A stretch of 64,000 nt of DNA from an uncultured Holophaga sp. (GTDB lineage Bacteria; Acidobacteriota; Holophagae; Holophagales; Holophagaceae), in NCBI RefSeq assembly GCF_963677305.1, contig NZ_OY781925.1:2630001-2694000 (forward strand), written 5' to 3'. This document shows positions 36,329 to 44,013 of this stretch, in pieces. Each line of letters opens with the position of its first letter. Positions within the stretch are counted from its first letter, which is position 1. The notes under the pieces are model-generated. The model ran no database searches. It saw nothing but the letters and a program-made list of their open reading frames with translations, and had not been told where the DNA came from. The position numbers and the translations under genes are program-made.

Positions 36329-36363
36329 TGATAAAATGCATCAATCGATGCAATTTATCATCA
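36326..36363. promoter_or_regulatory. two tandem 18-bp activator-binding sites (putative enhancer)
   Basis: Site 1 (36326-36343, TGATGATAAAATGCATCA) and site 2 (36346-36363, CGATGCAATTTATCATCA) share the frame TGATG-N8-CATCA, with one mismatch in site 2. They lie in opposite orientation, 20 bases apart, about two helical turns. Together they also form a nearly perfect 17-bp inverted repeat. Their distance from the -24/-12 promoter (about 130-160 bases) is normal for sigma-54 enhancers. The neighbouring activator is the natural candidate ligand. Confidence 0.65.
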
Positions 36364-36418
36364 AATCGCCTATCTGGTGGAAAACCCAAGGGATGAGGGG
36401 CTCCCCTTGGGCTTGGTC

Positions 36419-36436
36419 TGATGCAATCCGTCATCA
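36419..36436. promoter_or_regulatory. third 18-bp activator-binding site
   Basis: TGATGCAATCCGTCATCA repeats the TGATG-N8-CATCA frame of the two upstream sites and matches their extended form TGATGCAWT...TCATCA. It ends about 52 bases before the -24 element. A three-site arrangement of this kind is typical for cooperative enhancer-binding proteins. Confidence 0.65.
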
Positions 36437-36488
36437 GTGTGGTGTGGGAGTGATCCACTAAGCGCTTTGCTGACAGGTGGTTGAAGTT

Positions 36489-36503
36489 TGGCACGCTTGG
36501 TGC
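36489..36503 (+). promoter_or_regulatory. sigma-54 (-24/-12) promoter
   Basis: TGGCACGCTTGGTGC matches the sigma-54 consensus TGGCACG-N4-TTGC in all but one position, with the invariant GG and GC exactly 10 bases apart. Transcription would start near 36515. That leaves a leader of about 160 bases before the EthD-like gene. It lies downstream of three putative enhancer sites and an activator gene. Confidence 0.8.
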
Positions 36504-36675
36504 GGTCTGGGGTCTGTCACCCATCCGCCATCCCCTTCCGGCCCTGGAGCACCCTGGGTGCCTGAGCCTGGAGGGTGGCTTCCACCAGCGTCCTGAGGTT
36601 CGGCCCCTTCCGGCCGGTCTGCCTTCGGCTTGTCCCGGCCATGAGCCCATGGCCCATTCCCCTTGGAGGTTTTCC

Positions 36676-37467
36676 ATGCCCATCAAACTGATGGCTGCGT
36701 CCCGGCGCCGCCCGGGCCTGACCCGGGCGGAGTATTTCCGCTACATCGAGCAGTACCACGGCACGGTGGCGCGCCTCGAGCCCTTCCGGATCGCCAAGTA
36801 CATCCAGAACCATGTGATCGATGGGGCCTTCGGCCTCCTCTCGGATCGCAAGCACCAGTGCAAGACCCAGGACCGGGAGGCGGTGGTGGACCTCCACTTC
36901 AACTGCTTCCCCGACCTGGTGGCGAGCCTGGATACCGGCGGCGATAAGCCCTCCCGGGCGGCCATGGATGGTCAGTACTTCGCCGATGAGCCCACCAACA
37001 TCCTGGTGATGGCCGAAGAGTTCGAGATGCCCGTCACCAACCCCATGCCGACCTTCAACCCCGGCCTCGGGGAGCCCGGCTACGGTGCGGTCCGGGTCCT
37101 CCACTACGTCATGCGGCGCCCTGAGGTGTTCCCCCAGGATTTCCATCGCCTCTGGGAGCAGGCCCACGCCGAGGCCTATGCGAAGTCTCCCTATGCCCAG
37201 GAGATGTTCCGGAAGGTGGTGGCCAACCGCCGCTGCCGGGTCAATGACAACGACGGGCCCGCCCGCAAGCACTTCGGCATGATCGACCCCCCGATTTATG
37301 ACCTGGTCACCGCCATCACCCTGGACTCCATGGAGCAGGCCGGAGCCTTCCGCCAGTACCTCGAGGCGCTGCAGGCCTCCACCCTTGGCTTCGCCAACTG
37401 GTCCGAGTCGTTTTTCCTCTACACCCGCCCGGTCCGGATCATCGACAACACGCCCCTCAACGTCTGA
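36676..37467 (+). CDS. tandem EthD-like (dimeric alpha-beta barrel) protein
   Basis: The 263-residue product appears to hold two EthD-type ferredoxin-like units. The first is IKLMAASRRRPGLTRAEYFRYIEQYHGTVARL. The second is VRVLHYVMRRPEVFPQDFHRLWEQAHAEAYAKS. The family includes proteins needed with catabolic enzymes and small cyclases or decarboxylases acting on polyketides and phenols; the exact role is unknown. The ATG at 36676 has TTGGAGG 6 bases upstream. An in-frame extension to 36481 would cover the sigma-54 promoter and was rejected. It is followed after 32 bases by the PhlG-like gene and is probably cotranscribed with it. Confidence 0.78.
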   Translation: MPIKLMAASRRRPGLTRAEYFRYIEQYHGTVARLEPFRIAKYIQNHVIDGAFGLLSDRKHQCKTQDREAVVDLHFNCFPDLVASLDTGGDKPSRAAMDGQYFADEPTNILVMAEEFEMPVTNPMPTFNPGLGEPGYGAVRVLHYVMRRPEVFPQDFHRLWEQAHAEAYAKSPYAQEMFRKVVANRRCRVNDNDGPARKHFGMIDPPIYDLVTAITLDSMEQAGAFRQYLEALQASTLGFANWSESFFLYTRPVRIIDNTPLNV

Positions 37468-37499
37468 ATCCCTGCGACACATCGCCCATAGGTGAATCC

Positions 37500-38402
37500 A
37501 TGAACAAGAACCTCCCTGAGTGGAAGGCCCAGAAGGCCTACGACCAGAACTTCGCCGACACGAAGATCAAGGCCACCCGCCCCGATCTCACTGCAGAGGA
37601 GAAGGCCCGCCCCTTCGCGAAGTACTACTACGAAGACATCAAGCAGCCCGATCCCGCCCACTATGCAGCCATGGACCAGCCCATGGATCCCGCCCAGTCC
37701 TTCGGCCCCGAAGACATCAACCGTCTCCTGGATGTCGAGGCGCTGGAGAAGGGGGTCGAGGTGGGCTGGTGCTGGCGGCCGGATGGCTCCGGCTACATCG
37801 CCAACAAGATCTTCTACCCCGGCGTCACCGCCGAGATGGTGGACTGGTGGTTCGCCTGGCACCCCCTGGAGGACCTCCGCTACCGCATCTGGTACCCCCC
37901 TCAGCACGGGGGCATCCACCTGAGCCCCATCGACCGGGCCCGGATCCTGGACCCCCAGGTGCCCAACCGGGAGAAGAACTGGGGCGTCACCCACCATGTG
38001 ACCGAGAACTGCGACAACGGCATGGACAACATCGACATCATCTTCTCCTCCCCGGAGCAGATGGGCTTCGACATGACCCGCTTCCCCAAGGTCATCGCCA
38101 CCATGGCCGGTGGGATGGGGTGGCAGTGCCCGGTGGAGAAGGATGACCTGACCATCACCGCCCCCGCCACCATGTGCCACGTCTTCTACGAGGTGCCCGG
38201 GGGGATCATCCACCGCACCCGCTTCTGGATGGGGGTGCGTCCCCTCCCCGGCGGCGGTTACGAGTGCATCCTGCCCGCTGGCATCAAGGTCCCCCAGGAG
38301 GCCGTGCAGGGGCTGGCCCGGCACAACGTCAAGGAATTCTCCCGGTTCGGGGACATGCTGCCCCGCATCTACAAGGAGTTCGGCCACAGCATGTTCTGCT
38401 GA
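37500..38402 (+). CDS. PhlG-like 2,4-diacetylphloroglucinol hydrolase family protein
   Basis: The 300-residue product resembles PhlG, a zinc enzyme that cleaves the C-C bond between an acetyl group and a phloroglucinol ring. Family-like segments are KIFYPGVTAEMVDWWFAWHPLEDLRYRIWYPPQHGG and GGIIHRTRFWMGV. His121 and the C-terminal HNVKE (His275, Glu279) sit where PhlG has zinc ligands; an acidic residue near 158-169 may be the fourth. Its substrate here is unknown; any acyl-phenol or beta-diketone-like compound is possible. It is the second gene of a sigma-54-driven operon and is followed by a strong hairpin. Confidence 0.8.
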   Translation: MNKNLPEWKAQKAYDQNFADTKIKATRPDLTAEEKARPFAKYYYEDIKQPDPAHYAAMDQPMDPAQSFGPEDINRLLDVEALEKGVEVGWCWRPDGSGYIANKIFYPGVTAEMVDWWFAWHPLEDLRYRIWYPPQHGGIHLSPIDRARILDPQVPNREKNWGVTHHVTENCDNGMDNIDIIFSSPEQMGFDMTRFPKVIATMAGGMGWQCPVEKDDLTITAPATMCHVFYEVPGGIIHRTRFWMGVRPLPGGGYECILPAGIKVPQEAVQGLARHNVKEFSRFGDMLPRIYKEFGHSMFC

Positions 38403-38425
38403 TGGCCCGCTGAGCGCCCGGTGTG

Positions 38426-38463
38426 CCGCCTGCCTGTGCCCATTTGGCCAGGCAGGCGGTTCT
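38426..38463 (+). terminator. rho-independent terminator of the EthD/PhlG-like operon
   Basis: A perfect 11-bp stem (CCGCCTGCCTG at 38426-38436, CAGGCAGGCGG at 38449-38459) encloses a 12-base loop that can itself pair partly. A short T-rich tail (TTCT) follows. It starts 24 bases after the stop of the PhlG-like gene. Confidence 0.75.
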
Positions 38464-38490
38464 GCATTCATGCCAATCCTCGGAGAGCGT

Positions 38491-38859
38491 ATGACCCAAT
38501 TCGGCCAAGAGTTGCGGGCAATGACGGAGCCTGGGCGCTTCACCCTGATGGTCCGAGCCATCCTGAGCCAAGCGGAGCCCATCAACCACGCGCGGGCGGA
38601 TTGGGTTGCTGGGCATTGCGGGATCTCCGCCAGGGGACTCAGGACCTGCCTCGCCCGGGAGGGGACCTCCTTCCGGACACTCCTTCAGGCCGAACTCCTC
38701 TGCCGAAGTGAAGCCCTCCTCCGCTATACGGATTGGAGCATTCAGGGGATCGCAATGGCCTTGGGTTATGCTCAGTCTTCGAATTTCGTCCGGGTCTTCC
38801 AGATGCGTTTCGTTGACACGCCAGGACACTACAGAAGCCGGGAGAGGAAGCGCCGTTGA
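38491..38859 (+). CDS. AraC-family DNA-binding protein (DNA-binding domain only)
   Basis: The 122-residue product is little more than the double helix-turn-helix of AraC regulators. The first helix pair is WVAGHCGISARGLRTCLAREGTSFRTLLQAELLCRSEALL. The second is TDWSIQGIAMALGYAQSSNFVRVFQMRFVDTPGHYR. There is no ligand-binding domain. The ATG at 38491 has GGAG 5 bases upstream; an ATG at 38470 is the alternative. It lies 78 bases before hcp on the same strand and could regulate it or the operon to its left. Confidence 0.83.
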   Translation: MTQFGQELRAMTEPGRFTLMVRAILSQAEPINHARADWVAGHCGISARGLRTCLAREGTSFRTLLQAELLCRSEALLRYTDWSIQGIAMALGYAQSSNFVRVFQMRFVDTPGHYRSRERKRR

Positions 38860-38937
38860 CCCGAACCATGGCCTTGCCCCCAGGCGGAATCGGACTAGTT
38901 TCAGATGCATCTTCCGTCCCTTTCCCAAGGAGCATCC

Positions 38938-40569
38938 ATGTCCATGTTCTGCTTTCAGTGCCAGGAGACGGCCCGGAATACCGGCTGCTCGGTCAGAGGG
39001 GTCTGCGGCAAGAAGCCCGATACCGCCAACCTCCAGGACCTCCTGGTCTACAACCTGAAGGGCATTGCGGTGCTGGAGGAGCTGGCCATGGCCCAGCGGC
39101 CCCTGCACAAGGCCACGGGGCTCTTCCTGGTCCAGTCCCTCTTCATCACCATCACCAACGCAAACTTCGATAACGTGCGCATCACAGCCCAGATCACCGA
39201 GGCCCTCAGGCTCAAGAAGGCCCTGTTGGAGGAGCTGGGCGTCGAGGCGGGCCTTCCCGACGCGGCCACCTGGCTCGGGCCCGAGTCGGAGTACGCCACC
39301 AAGGCTGAGGGGGTGGGGGTGCTGCAAGATACCCACGAGGACATCCGCTCGCTGAAGGCCCTGGTGACTTACGGCGTGAAGGGGGTGGCGGCCTACGCCG
39401 ACCACGCCGCCATGCTGGACCGGGAGGACGAGGGCATCTACGGCTTCGTGGTCAAGGCCCTGGCTGCCCTCACCAAGGACCTGGGGGCCGACGAGCTGGT
39501 GGGCCTCACCCTGAAGACCGGCGAGTGCGCGGTGAACACCATGGCCCTGCTGGATGCGGCCAACACCGGCACCTACGGCAAGCCCGAGGCCACCCAGGTG
39601 GCCCTGGGGGTGCGGAAGAATCCGGGCATCCTGGTGTCCGGACATGACCTGCGCGACCTCTCGGACCTCCTGGAGCAGACCCAGGGCACCGGGGTGGATG
39701 TCTACACCCACAGCGAGATGCTCCCGGCCCACGCCTACCCGGCCTTCAAGAAGTATTCGAACCTGGCGGGCAACTACGGCAGCTCCTGGTGGCTCCAGGA
39801 CAAGGAGTTCGGGACCTTCAACGGCCCCATCCTCATGACCACCAACTGCATCGTGCCCGTGCGTCCCAGCTACCAGAACCGGATCTTCACCTCGGGCATG
39901 GCGGGCTATGAGGGCATTCCCCACATCGCGGATCGCCCCGCCGGGGGGCGCAAAGACTTCAGCGCCATCATCGCCCTGGCCAAGACCTGCCCGCCTCCCA
40001 CAGAGCTGGAGACCGGCACCCTCACCGTGGGCTTCGCCCATGACCAGATCCTGGCCCTGGCGGACAAGGTCGTGGAGGCGGTGAAGAGCGGAGCCGTGAA
40101 GCGCTTCGTGGTGATGGGGGGCTGCGATGCCCGCCAGAGCGCCCGCACCTACTTCACGGATGTGGCCAAGGCCCTGCCACAGGACAGCATCATCCTCACC
40201 GCGGGCTGCGCCAAGTACCGCTACAACAAGCTGCCCCTGGGCGACATCGGAGGCATTCCCAGGGTTCTGGATGCCGGGCAGTGCAACGACAGCTACTCCC
40301 TGGCCCTGGTGGCCCTCAAGCTCAAGGAGGTCTTCGGGCTGGAGGACATCAACCAGCTGCCCATCTCCTTCGACATCGCCTGGTACGAGCAGAAGGCCGT
40401 GGCGGTGCTGCTGGCCCTGCTCTTCCTGGGGGTGAAGGGCATCCGCCTGGGGCCCACGCTTCCGGGCTTCCTCTCCCCCAACGTCGCCAAGGTGCTGGTG
40501 GAGAAGTTTGATCTGAAGCTGATCGGGACGCCTGAAGGGGATGTGGCAGCCATCGTGGCAGGCAGCTAA
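38938..40569 (+). CDS. hcp: class I hybrid-cluster protein (hydroxylamine reductase)
   Basis: Hcp acts on nitric oxide or hydroxylamine and protects anaerobes from nitrosative stress. The 543-residue product has an N-terminal cysteine set C-x2-C-x8-C-x5-C (Cys5, 8, 17, 23), the [4Fe-4S] spacing of strict-anaerobe class I enzymes. Hybrid-cluster ligand regions are [25 protein letters not shown] and [23 protein letters not shown] lies 5 bases before the ATG at 38938. No Hcr reductase gene is adjacent, which is usual for class I. A small AraC-type regulator precedes it. Confidence 0.95.
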   Translation: MSMFCFQCQETARNTGCSVRGVCGKKPDTANLQDLLVYNLKGIAVLEELAMAQRPLHKATGLFLVQSLFITITNANFDNVRITAQITEALRLKKALLEELGVEAGLPDAATWLGPESEYATKAEGVGVLQDTHEDIRSLKALVTYGVKGVAAYADHAAMLDREDEGIYGFVVKALAALTKDLGADELVGLTLKTGECAVNTMALLDAANTGTYGKPEATQVALGVRKNPGILVSGHDLRDLSDLLEQTQGTGVDVYTHSEMLPAHAYPAFKKYSNLAGNYGSSWWLQDKEFGTFNGPILMTTNCIVPVRPSYQNRIFTSGMAGYEGIPHIADRPAGGRKDFSAIIALAKTCPPPTELETGTLTVGFAHDQILALADKVVEAVKSGAVKRFVVMGGCDARQSARTYFTDVAKALPQDSIILTAGCAKYRYNKLPLGDIGGIPRVLDAGQCNDSYSLALVALKLKEVFGLEDINQLPISFDIAWYEQKAVAVLLALLFLGVKGIRLGPTLPGFLSPNVAKVLVEKFDLKLIGTPEGDVAAIVAGS

Positions 40570-40770
40570 ACGTGTGTATTTCTCGGTGAGGCGTCCATTG
40601 ATGGGGGCGCCTCGTAATTCCCTGTTCAGGTTGAAACCCTCAGTGACGTGCCAACGGGGTCGCAATGCAGTGGACAGGATATTGTTCCCGAAGCGGACGC
40701 ATTTTATGAGTCACAACACAGACTTGCGGCAGGAAAGTCTTGATTTTCAAGGTTTCTCCTGCGCTTGGCA

Positions 40771-40798
40771 TTGCCGGGCGAAGGCCTGAGGTTATGTT
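40771..40798 (+). promoter_or_regulatory. candidate promoter of glycogen phosphorylase gene
   Basis: TTGCCG (40771-40776) and TATGTT (40793-40798) are 16 bases apart, about 40 bases before the start codon. It is a moderate match to the sigma-70 consensus in the 272-base gap downstream of hcp. Confidence 0.35.
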
Positions 40799-40841
40799 GC
40801 CCTGGTAAAGCCGCTCCAGCTCCGCCCCGGGAGAAAAGCCC

Positions 40842-43307
40842 ATGTGCCCCAGCCCTGTCCGCATCCCCCAGCCCGATCCCGGCGCCATGGACCCGGATGC
40901 CATCATCCAGTCCTTCGCTCACCAGATGATGTACGGCGTCGCCAAGGACCAGTACAACGCCCAGCCACTGGATGCCTACCATGCCCTGGCCCTGGCGGTG
41001 CGGGACCGGCTCATGGAGCGTTGGTTCCGGACCCAGAACGCCTACTATCACCAGAACGTGAAGCGGGTGTACTACCTCTCTCTGGAGTTCCTCATGGGAC
41101 GGACCCTGCGGAACAACATCCTGAACCTGGGAGCGGAGGGGGCCTATGCCGAAGCCATGCAGGCCCTGGGCTTCCGACTGGAGGACCTGGAGCAGCAGGA
41201 GCGGGATGCCGGCCTGGGCAACGGCGGTCTGGGGCGTCTGGCTGCCTGCATCCTGGATGCGGCGGCCACCCTGCAGCTCCCCTTTTATGGATACGGAATC
41301 CGCTACGAGTTCGGCATCTTCCAGCAGAGGATCGTGGACGGCCACCAGGTGGAATCCCCGGATCCCTGGCTGCGCTATGGGAATCCCTGGGAGATCCCAC
41401 GCCCCGACGCCATCTTCCCGGTCCACTTCTACGGCCACACCCACGGGCACATCGACGGGGATGGCAATTACCACGTCGAGTGGCGGGACACTCAGGATGT
41501 CTGGGCCATGGCCTACGACACCCCCATCGCCGGGTTCCGCAACGGCACCGTGAACACCCTCCGCCTCTGGTCGGCCAAGTCGAGCAGAGAGTTCGACCTG
41601 GGGCTCTTCAATGCCGGGGACTACGCCCGTTCAGTGGAGGACAAGACCCGCTCCGAGAACATCTCCAAGGTCCTGTATCCCGCCGATGACCAGAGCGCCG
41701 GCAAGGAACTCCGGCTCAAGCAGCAGTATTTCTTCGTCTCGGCGACCCTTCAGGATGTCGTGCGGCGATTCAAGAAGCGCACCCGGTCCCGCTGGGAGGA
41801 GCTGCCCGACCGGGTGGCCATCCAGCTCAACGACACCCATCCTGCCTTGGCGGTCCCGGAGCTCATGCGCGTACTGGTGGACCAGGAGGGCCTGGACTGG
41901 GAGCTGGCCTGGTCCATCACCCAGGCGGTCTGTGCTTACACCAACCACACGGTACTGCCGGAGGCCCTGGAGGTCTGGCCCATGGAGCTCTGGCGCCGCC
42001 TGCTCCCCCGCCACGCTGAGATCGTAGAGGAGATCGACCGCCGTTTCCGTCTGACGGTGCGCCAACGCTACCCCTTCGATGATGCCAAGCTCCAGCGTCT
42101 CGCCATCGTGGAGGATGGGCACAGCGTGCGCATGGCCAACCTCGCCATTGTGGGCAGCCACTCGGTGAACGGCGTGGCCGGACTCCATACGGAGATCCTC
42201 AAGTCCTCCACCTTCGCCGAGATGGATGCGCTCTTCCCCGGGCGCATCAACAACAAGACCAACGGCATCACGCCGCGCCGCTGGCTCCACCAGTGCAATC
42301 CACGCCTCTCGGCCCTGATCACGGAAGCCATCGGGGAAGGTTGGGTCACCCACCTGGAGGAGCTGCACCGACTGGCTCCCTTCGCCGGGGACGCCGGCTT
42401 CCGGGACCGCTGGCGGGCTGCCAAGCTGGCCGCCAAGGCCGATCTGGCGCAGACCGGCGAGCGGGACGGCAGCTTCCGCCTGGATCCAGAGCGGCTCTTC
42501 GATGTGCAGGTCAAACGGATCCACGAGTACAAGCGCCAGCTCCTGAACCTCCTCCATGTGGCCGTCCTCTGGAACCGACTGAGGGATGGGGTGGACATCG
42601 GGGCGCCCCGCAGCGTCATCCTGGCGGGCAAGGCGGCTCCGGCCTACTGGGTTGCCAAGCAGATCATCCACCTCACCTGCGTCCTGTCCCGTGCCATCCA
42701 GGCGGATCCCCGGGCCTGCGGACATTTGGAGGTCGCCTTCGTTCCCAACTACGGGGTCTCCCTGGCAGAGCGGATCTTCCCGGCCAGTGAGCTCTCCCAG
42801 CAGATCTCCACCGCCGGCATGGAGGCCTCCGGCACGGGGAACATGAAGGCCGCCCTCAACGGGGCCATCACCCTGGGCACCCTTGATGGGGCCAACATTG
42901 AGATCCTGGAGGAGGTGGGCGGGGAGAACATGCTCATCTTCGGCCACAAGGCCCATGAGATCGTGGCCCTGCGCGACGCCGGCTACCAGCCCTGGACCTG
43001 GATCCATGCGAACCCCGAGCTGGCAGGCGCCATCCGGACCCTGGAGACCCTGGAGGGTGGCATCTTCTCCGACCTCGCCAGGATGCTCCGCGGCTCCGAT
43101 CATTACTGCCATTGCGCAGACTTCCCCTCCTACCTGGAAGCCCAGGCGGAGGCCTCCCGCCGTTACACCCAGCCCGAGGTATGGACTGCCCAGTCCATCC
43201 TCAATGTGGCGGGCATGGGCAGGTTCTCCATCGACCGCACTGTGGCGGAATACGCACGGGAGATCTGGCAGGTCGACCCCGTCAGGATCCCTTCGCCCGG
43301 GGCCTGA
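40842..43307 (+). CDS. glgP: glycogen/starch (maltodextrin) phosphorylase
   Basis: This enzyme releases glucose-1-phosphate from glycogen or maltodextrins using pyridoxal phosphate. The 821-residue product matches the classical family from YNAQPLDAYHALALAVRDRL and RVYYLSLEFLMGRTLRNNI, through AIQLNDTHPALAVPELMR and KRIHEYKRQLLNLLHV, to the PLP-lysine signature EASGTGNMKAALNGAITLGTLDGANIEI. Length is typical (about 800-850). No other glycogen genes are adjacent; a MoaD-like gene converges from the right. Confidence 0.96.
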   Translation: MCPSPVRIPQPDPGAMDPDAIIQSFAHQMMYGVAKDQYNAQPLDAYHALALAVRDRLMERWFRTQNAYYHQNVKRVYYLSLEFLMGRTLRNNILNLGAEGAYAEAMQALGFRLEDLEQQERDAGLGNGGLGRLAACILDAAATLQLPFYGYGIRYEFGIFQQRIVDGHQVESPDPWLRYGNPWEIPRPDAIFPVHFYGHTHGHIDGDGNYHVEWRDTQDVWAMAYDTPIAGFRNGTVNTLRLWSAKSSREFDLGLFNAGDYARSVEDKTRSENISKVLYPADDQSAGKELRLKQQYFFVSATLQDVVRRFKKRTRSRWEELPDRVAIQLNDTHPALAVPELMRVLVDQEGLDWELAWSITQAVCAYTNHTVLPEALEVWPMELWRRLLPRHAEIVEEIDRRFRLTVRQRYPFDDAKLQRLAIVEDGHSVRMANLAIVGSHSVNGVAGLHTEILKSSTFAEMDALFPGRINNKTNGITPRRWLHQCNPRLSALITEAIGEGWVTHLEELHRLAPFAGDAGFRDRWRAAKLAAKADLAQTGERDGSFRLDPERLFDVQVKRIHEYKRQLLNLLHVAVLWNRLRDGVDIGAPRSVILAGKAAPAYWVAKQIIHLTCVLSRAIQADPRACGHLEVAFVPNYGVSLAERIFPASELSQQISTAGMEASGTGNMKAALNGAITLGTLDGANIEILEEVGGENMLIFGHKAHEIVALRDAGYQPWTWIHANPELAGAIRTLETLEGGIFSDLARMLRGSDHYCHCADFPSYLEAQAEASRRYTQPEVWTAQSILNVAGMGRFSIDRTVAEYAREIWQVDPVRIPSPGA

Positions 43308-43329
43308 GAGCGATCCGCCCTGCGTCGGC

Positions 43330-43557
43330 TCAGCCGCCGCTGACAGGGGGCATGAGGGCCACCTCATCGCCCTCGTTGAGTTCCTTTGTGCGGTCCGCAA
43401 AAGCACGGTTCACCGCCAGGAGCGCATCCTTGGGCAGAGCGGCGAAACGGGCGTCATCCAGCAAGGTCCCCAGGGTCCGGGCGGTCCCCAGGGAGAACTC
43501 ACAGCGGTCGAAGCCCAGGAGTTCGCGATATCGGGCAAAGCAGAGCACAGTCACCAT
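43330..43557 (-). CDS. MoaD/ThiS-like sulfur carrier protein
   Basis: The 75-residue product has the beta-grasp pattern of MoaD (MVTVLCFARYRELLG ... LLAVNRAFADRTKELNEGDEVALMPPVSGG). It ends in the di-Gly tail that is adenylated and thiocarboxylated. MoaD supplies sulfur for molybdopterin synthesis. No moaE or other cofactor genes lie next to it. The PPVSGG ending favours MoaD over ThiS. Confidence 0.88.
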   Translation of the reverse strand: MVTVLCFARYRELLGFDRCEFSLGTARTLGTLLDDARFAALPKDALLAVNRAFADRTKELNEGDEVALMPPVSGG

Positions 43558-43657
43558 GGGTCTACCCTAGTGCAGGCCGTCCGGAATACAAGAGGCAAAT
43601 CATCCCTCCGTCATGAACCCGGCGGAGGGAGCCCATGCACGGAGGTGGCAGGCGGTC

Positions 43658-43963
43658 TCAGAGATCGATCTCGCCCATGCCCAGGTCGTCGGCCAGATCG
43701 TCCACCCCCTCCTCGGTCTCACGGATCGCCGGGGAGATGTCCAGGTCGTTCTCAAGACCCAGGATCTCGCTGGCGGAGGCATACATCTGCCCAATGGTCT
43801 GCTTGCGGGTCTCGTAGGTCTGGATCAGCTCCTGAACCCGCTTGATCTCCTCATTGAGGTGCTGCCACTCCACCCGCAGGGTGCGGTTCATCTGCTCGAC
43901 ATCCTGGCGGCAGCGTTCGCGGGCCTGCTGGTAGAAAGCCTGCTGCTCCTGGTTCATGTCCAT
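43658..43963 (-). CDS. small coiled-coil hypothetical protein
   Basis: No family was recognised. The 101-residue product is almost wholly helical and charged (QAFYQQARERCRQDVEQMNRTLRVEWQHLNEEIKRVQELIQTYETRKQTIGQMYASASEILG), with an acidic tail (ISPAIRETEEGVDDLADDLGMGEIDL). The ATG at 43963 has GGAG 6 bases upstream; an in-frame ATG at 43993 lacks one. It lies about 20 bases after the kinase gene on the same strand and may be cotranscribed with it. Confidence 0.65.
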   Translation of the reverse strand: MDMNQEQQAFYQQARERCRQDVEQMNRTLRVEWQHLNEEIKRVQELIQTYETRKQTIGQMYASASEILGLENDLDISPAIRETEEGVDDLADDLGMGEIDL

Positions 43964-44013
43964 GGGGGACTCCGTGGCTGGGGGTTTCGACATTCAGGTT
44001 GAGAAGAAGGGGA

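Noticed and set aside
36326..36363. The near-perfect 17-bp inverted repeat as a terminator of the activator gene
   Set aside because: There is no T-tract, the stem is AT-rich, and each half independently matches a third site at 36419. An enhancer role explains it better, though it may also fold in RNA.
36481..36675. In-frame N-terminal extension of the EthD-like protein
   Set aside because: It would place the start codon upstream of the sigma-54 promoter. The ATG at 36676 has an excellent ribosome binding site.
38329..40665. 778-residue minus-strand open frame opposite hcp
   Set aside because: The opposite strand encodes a full hybrid-cluster protein with conserved cysteines. This frame shows only low-complexity Gly/His/Leu sequence.
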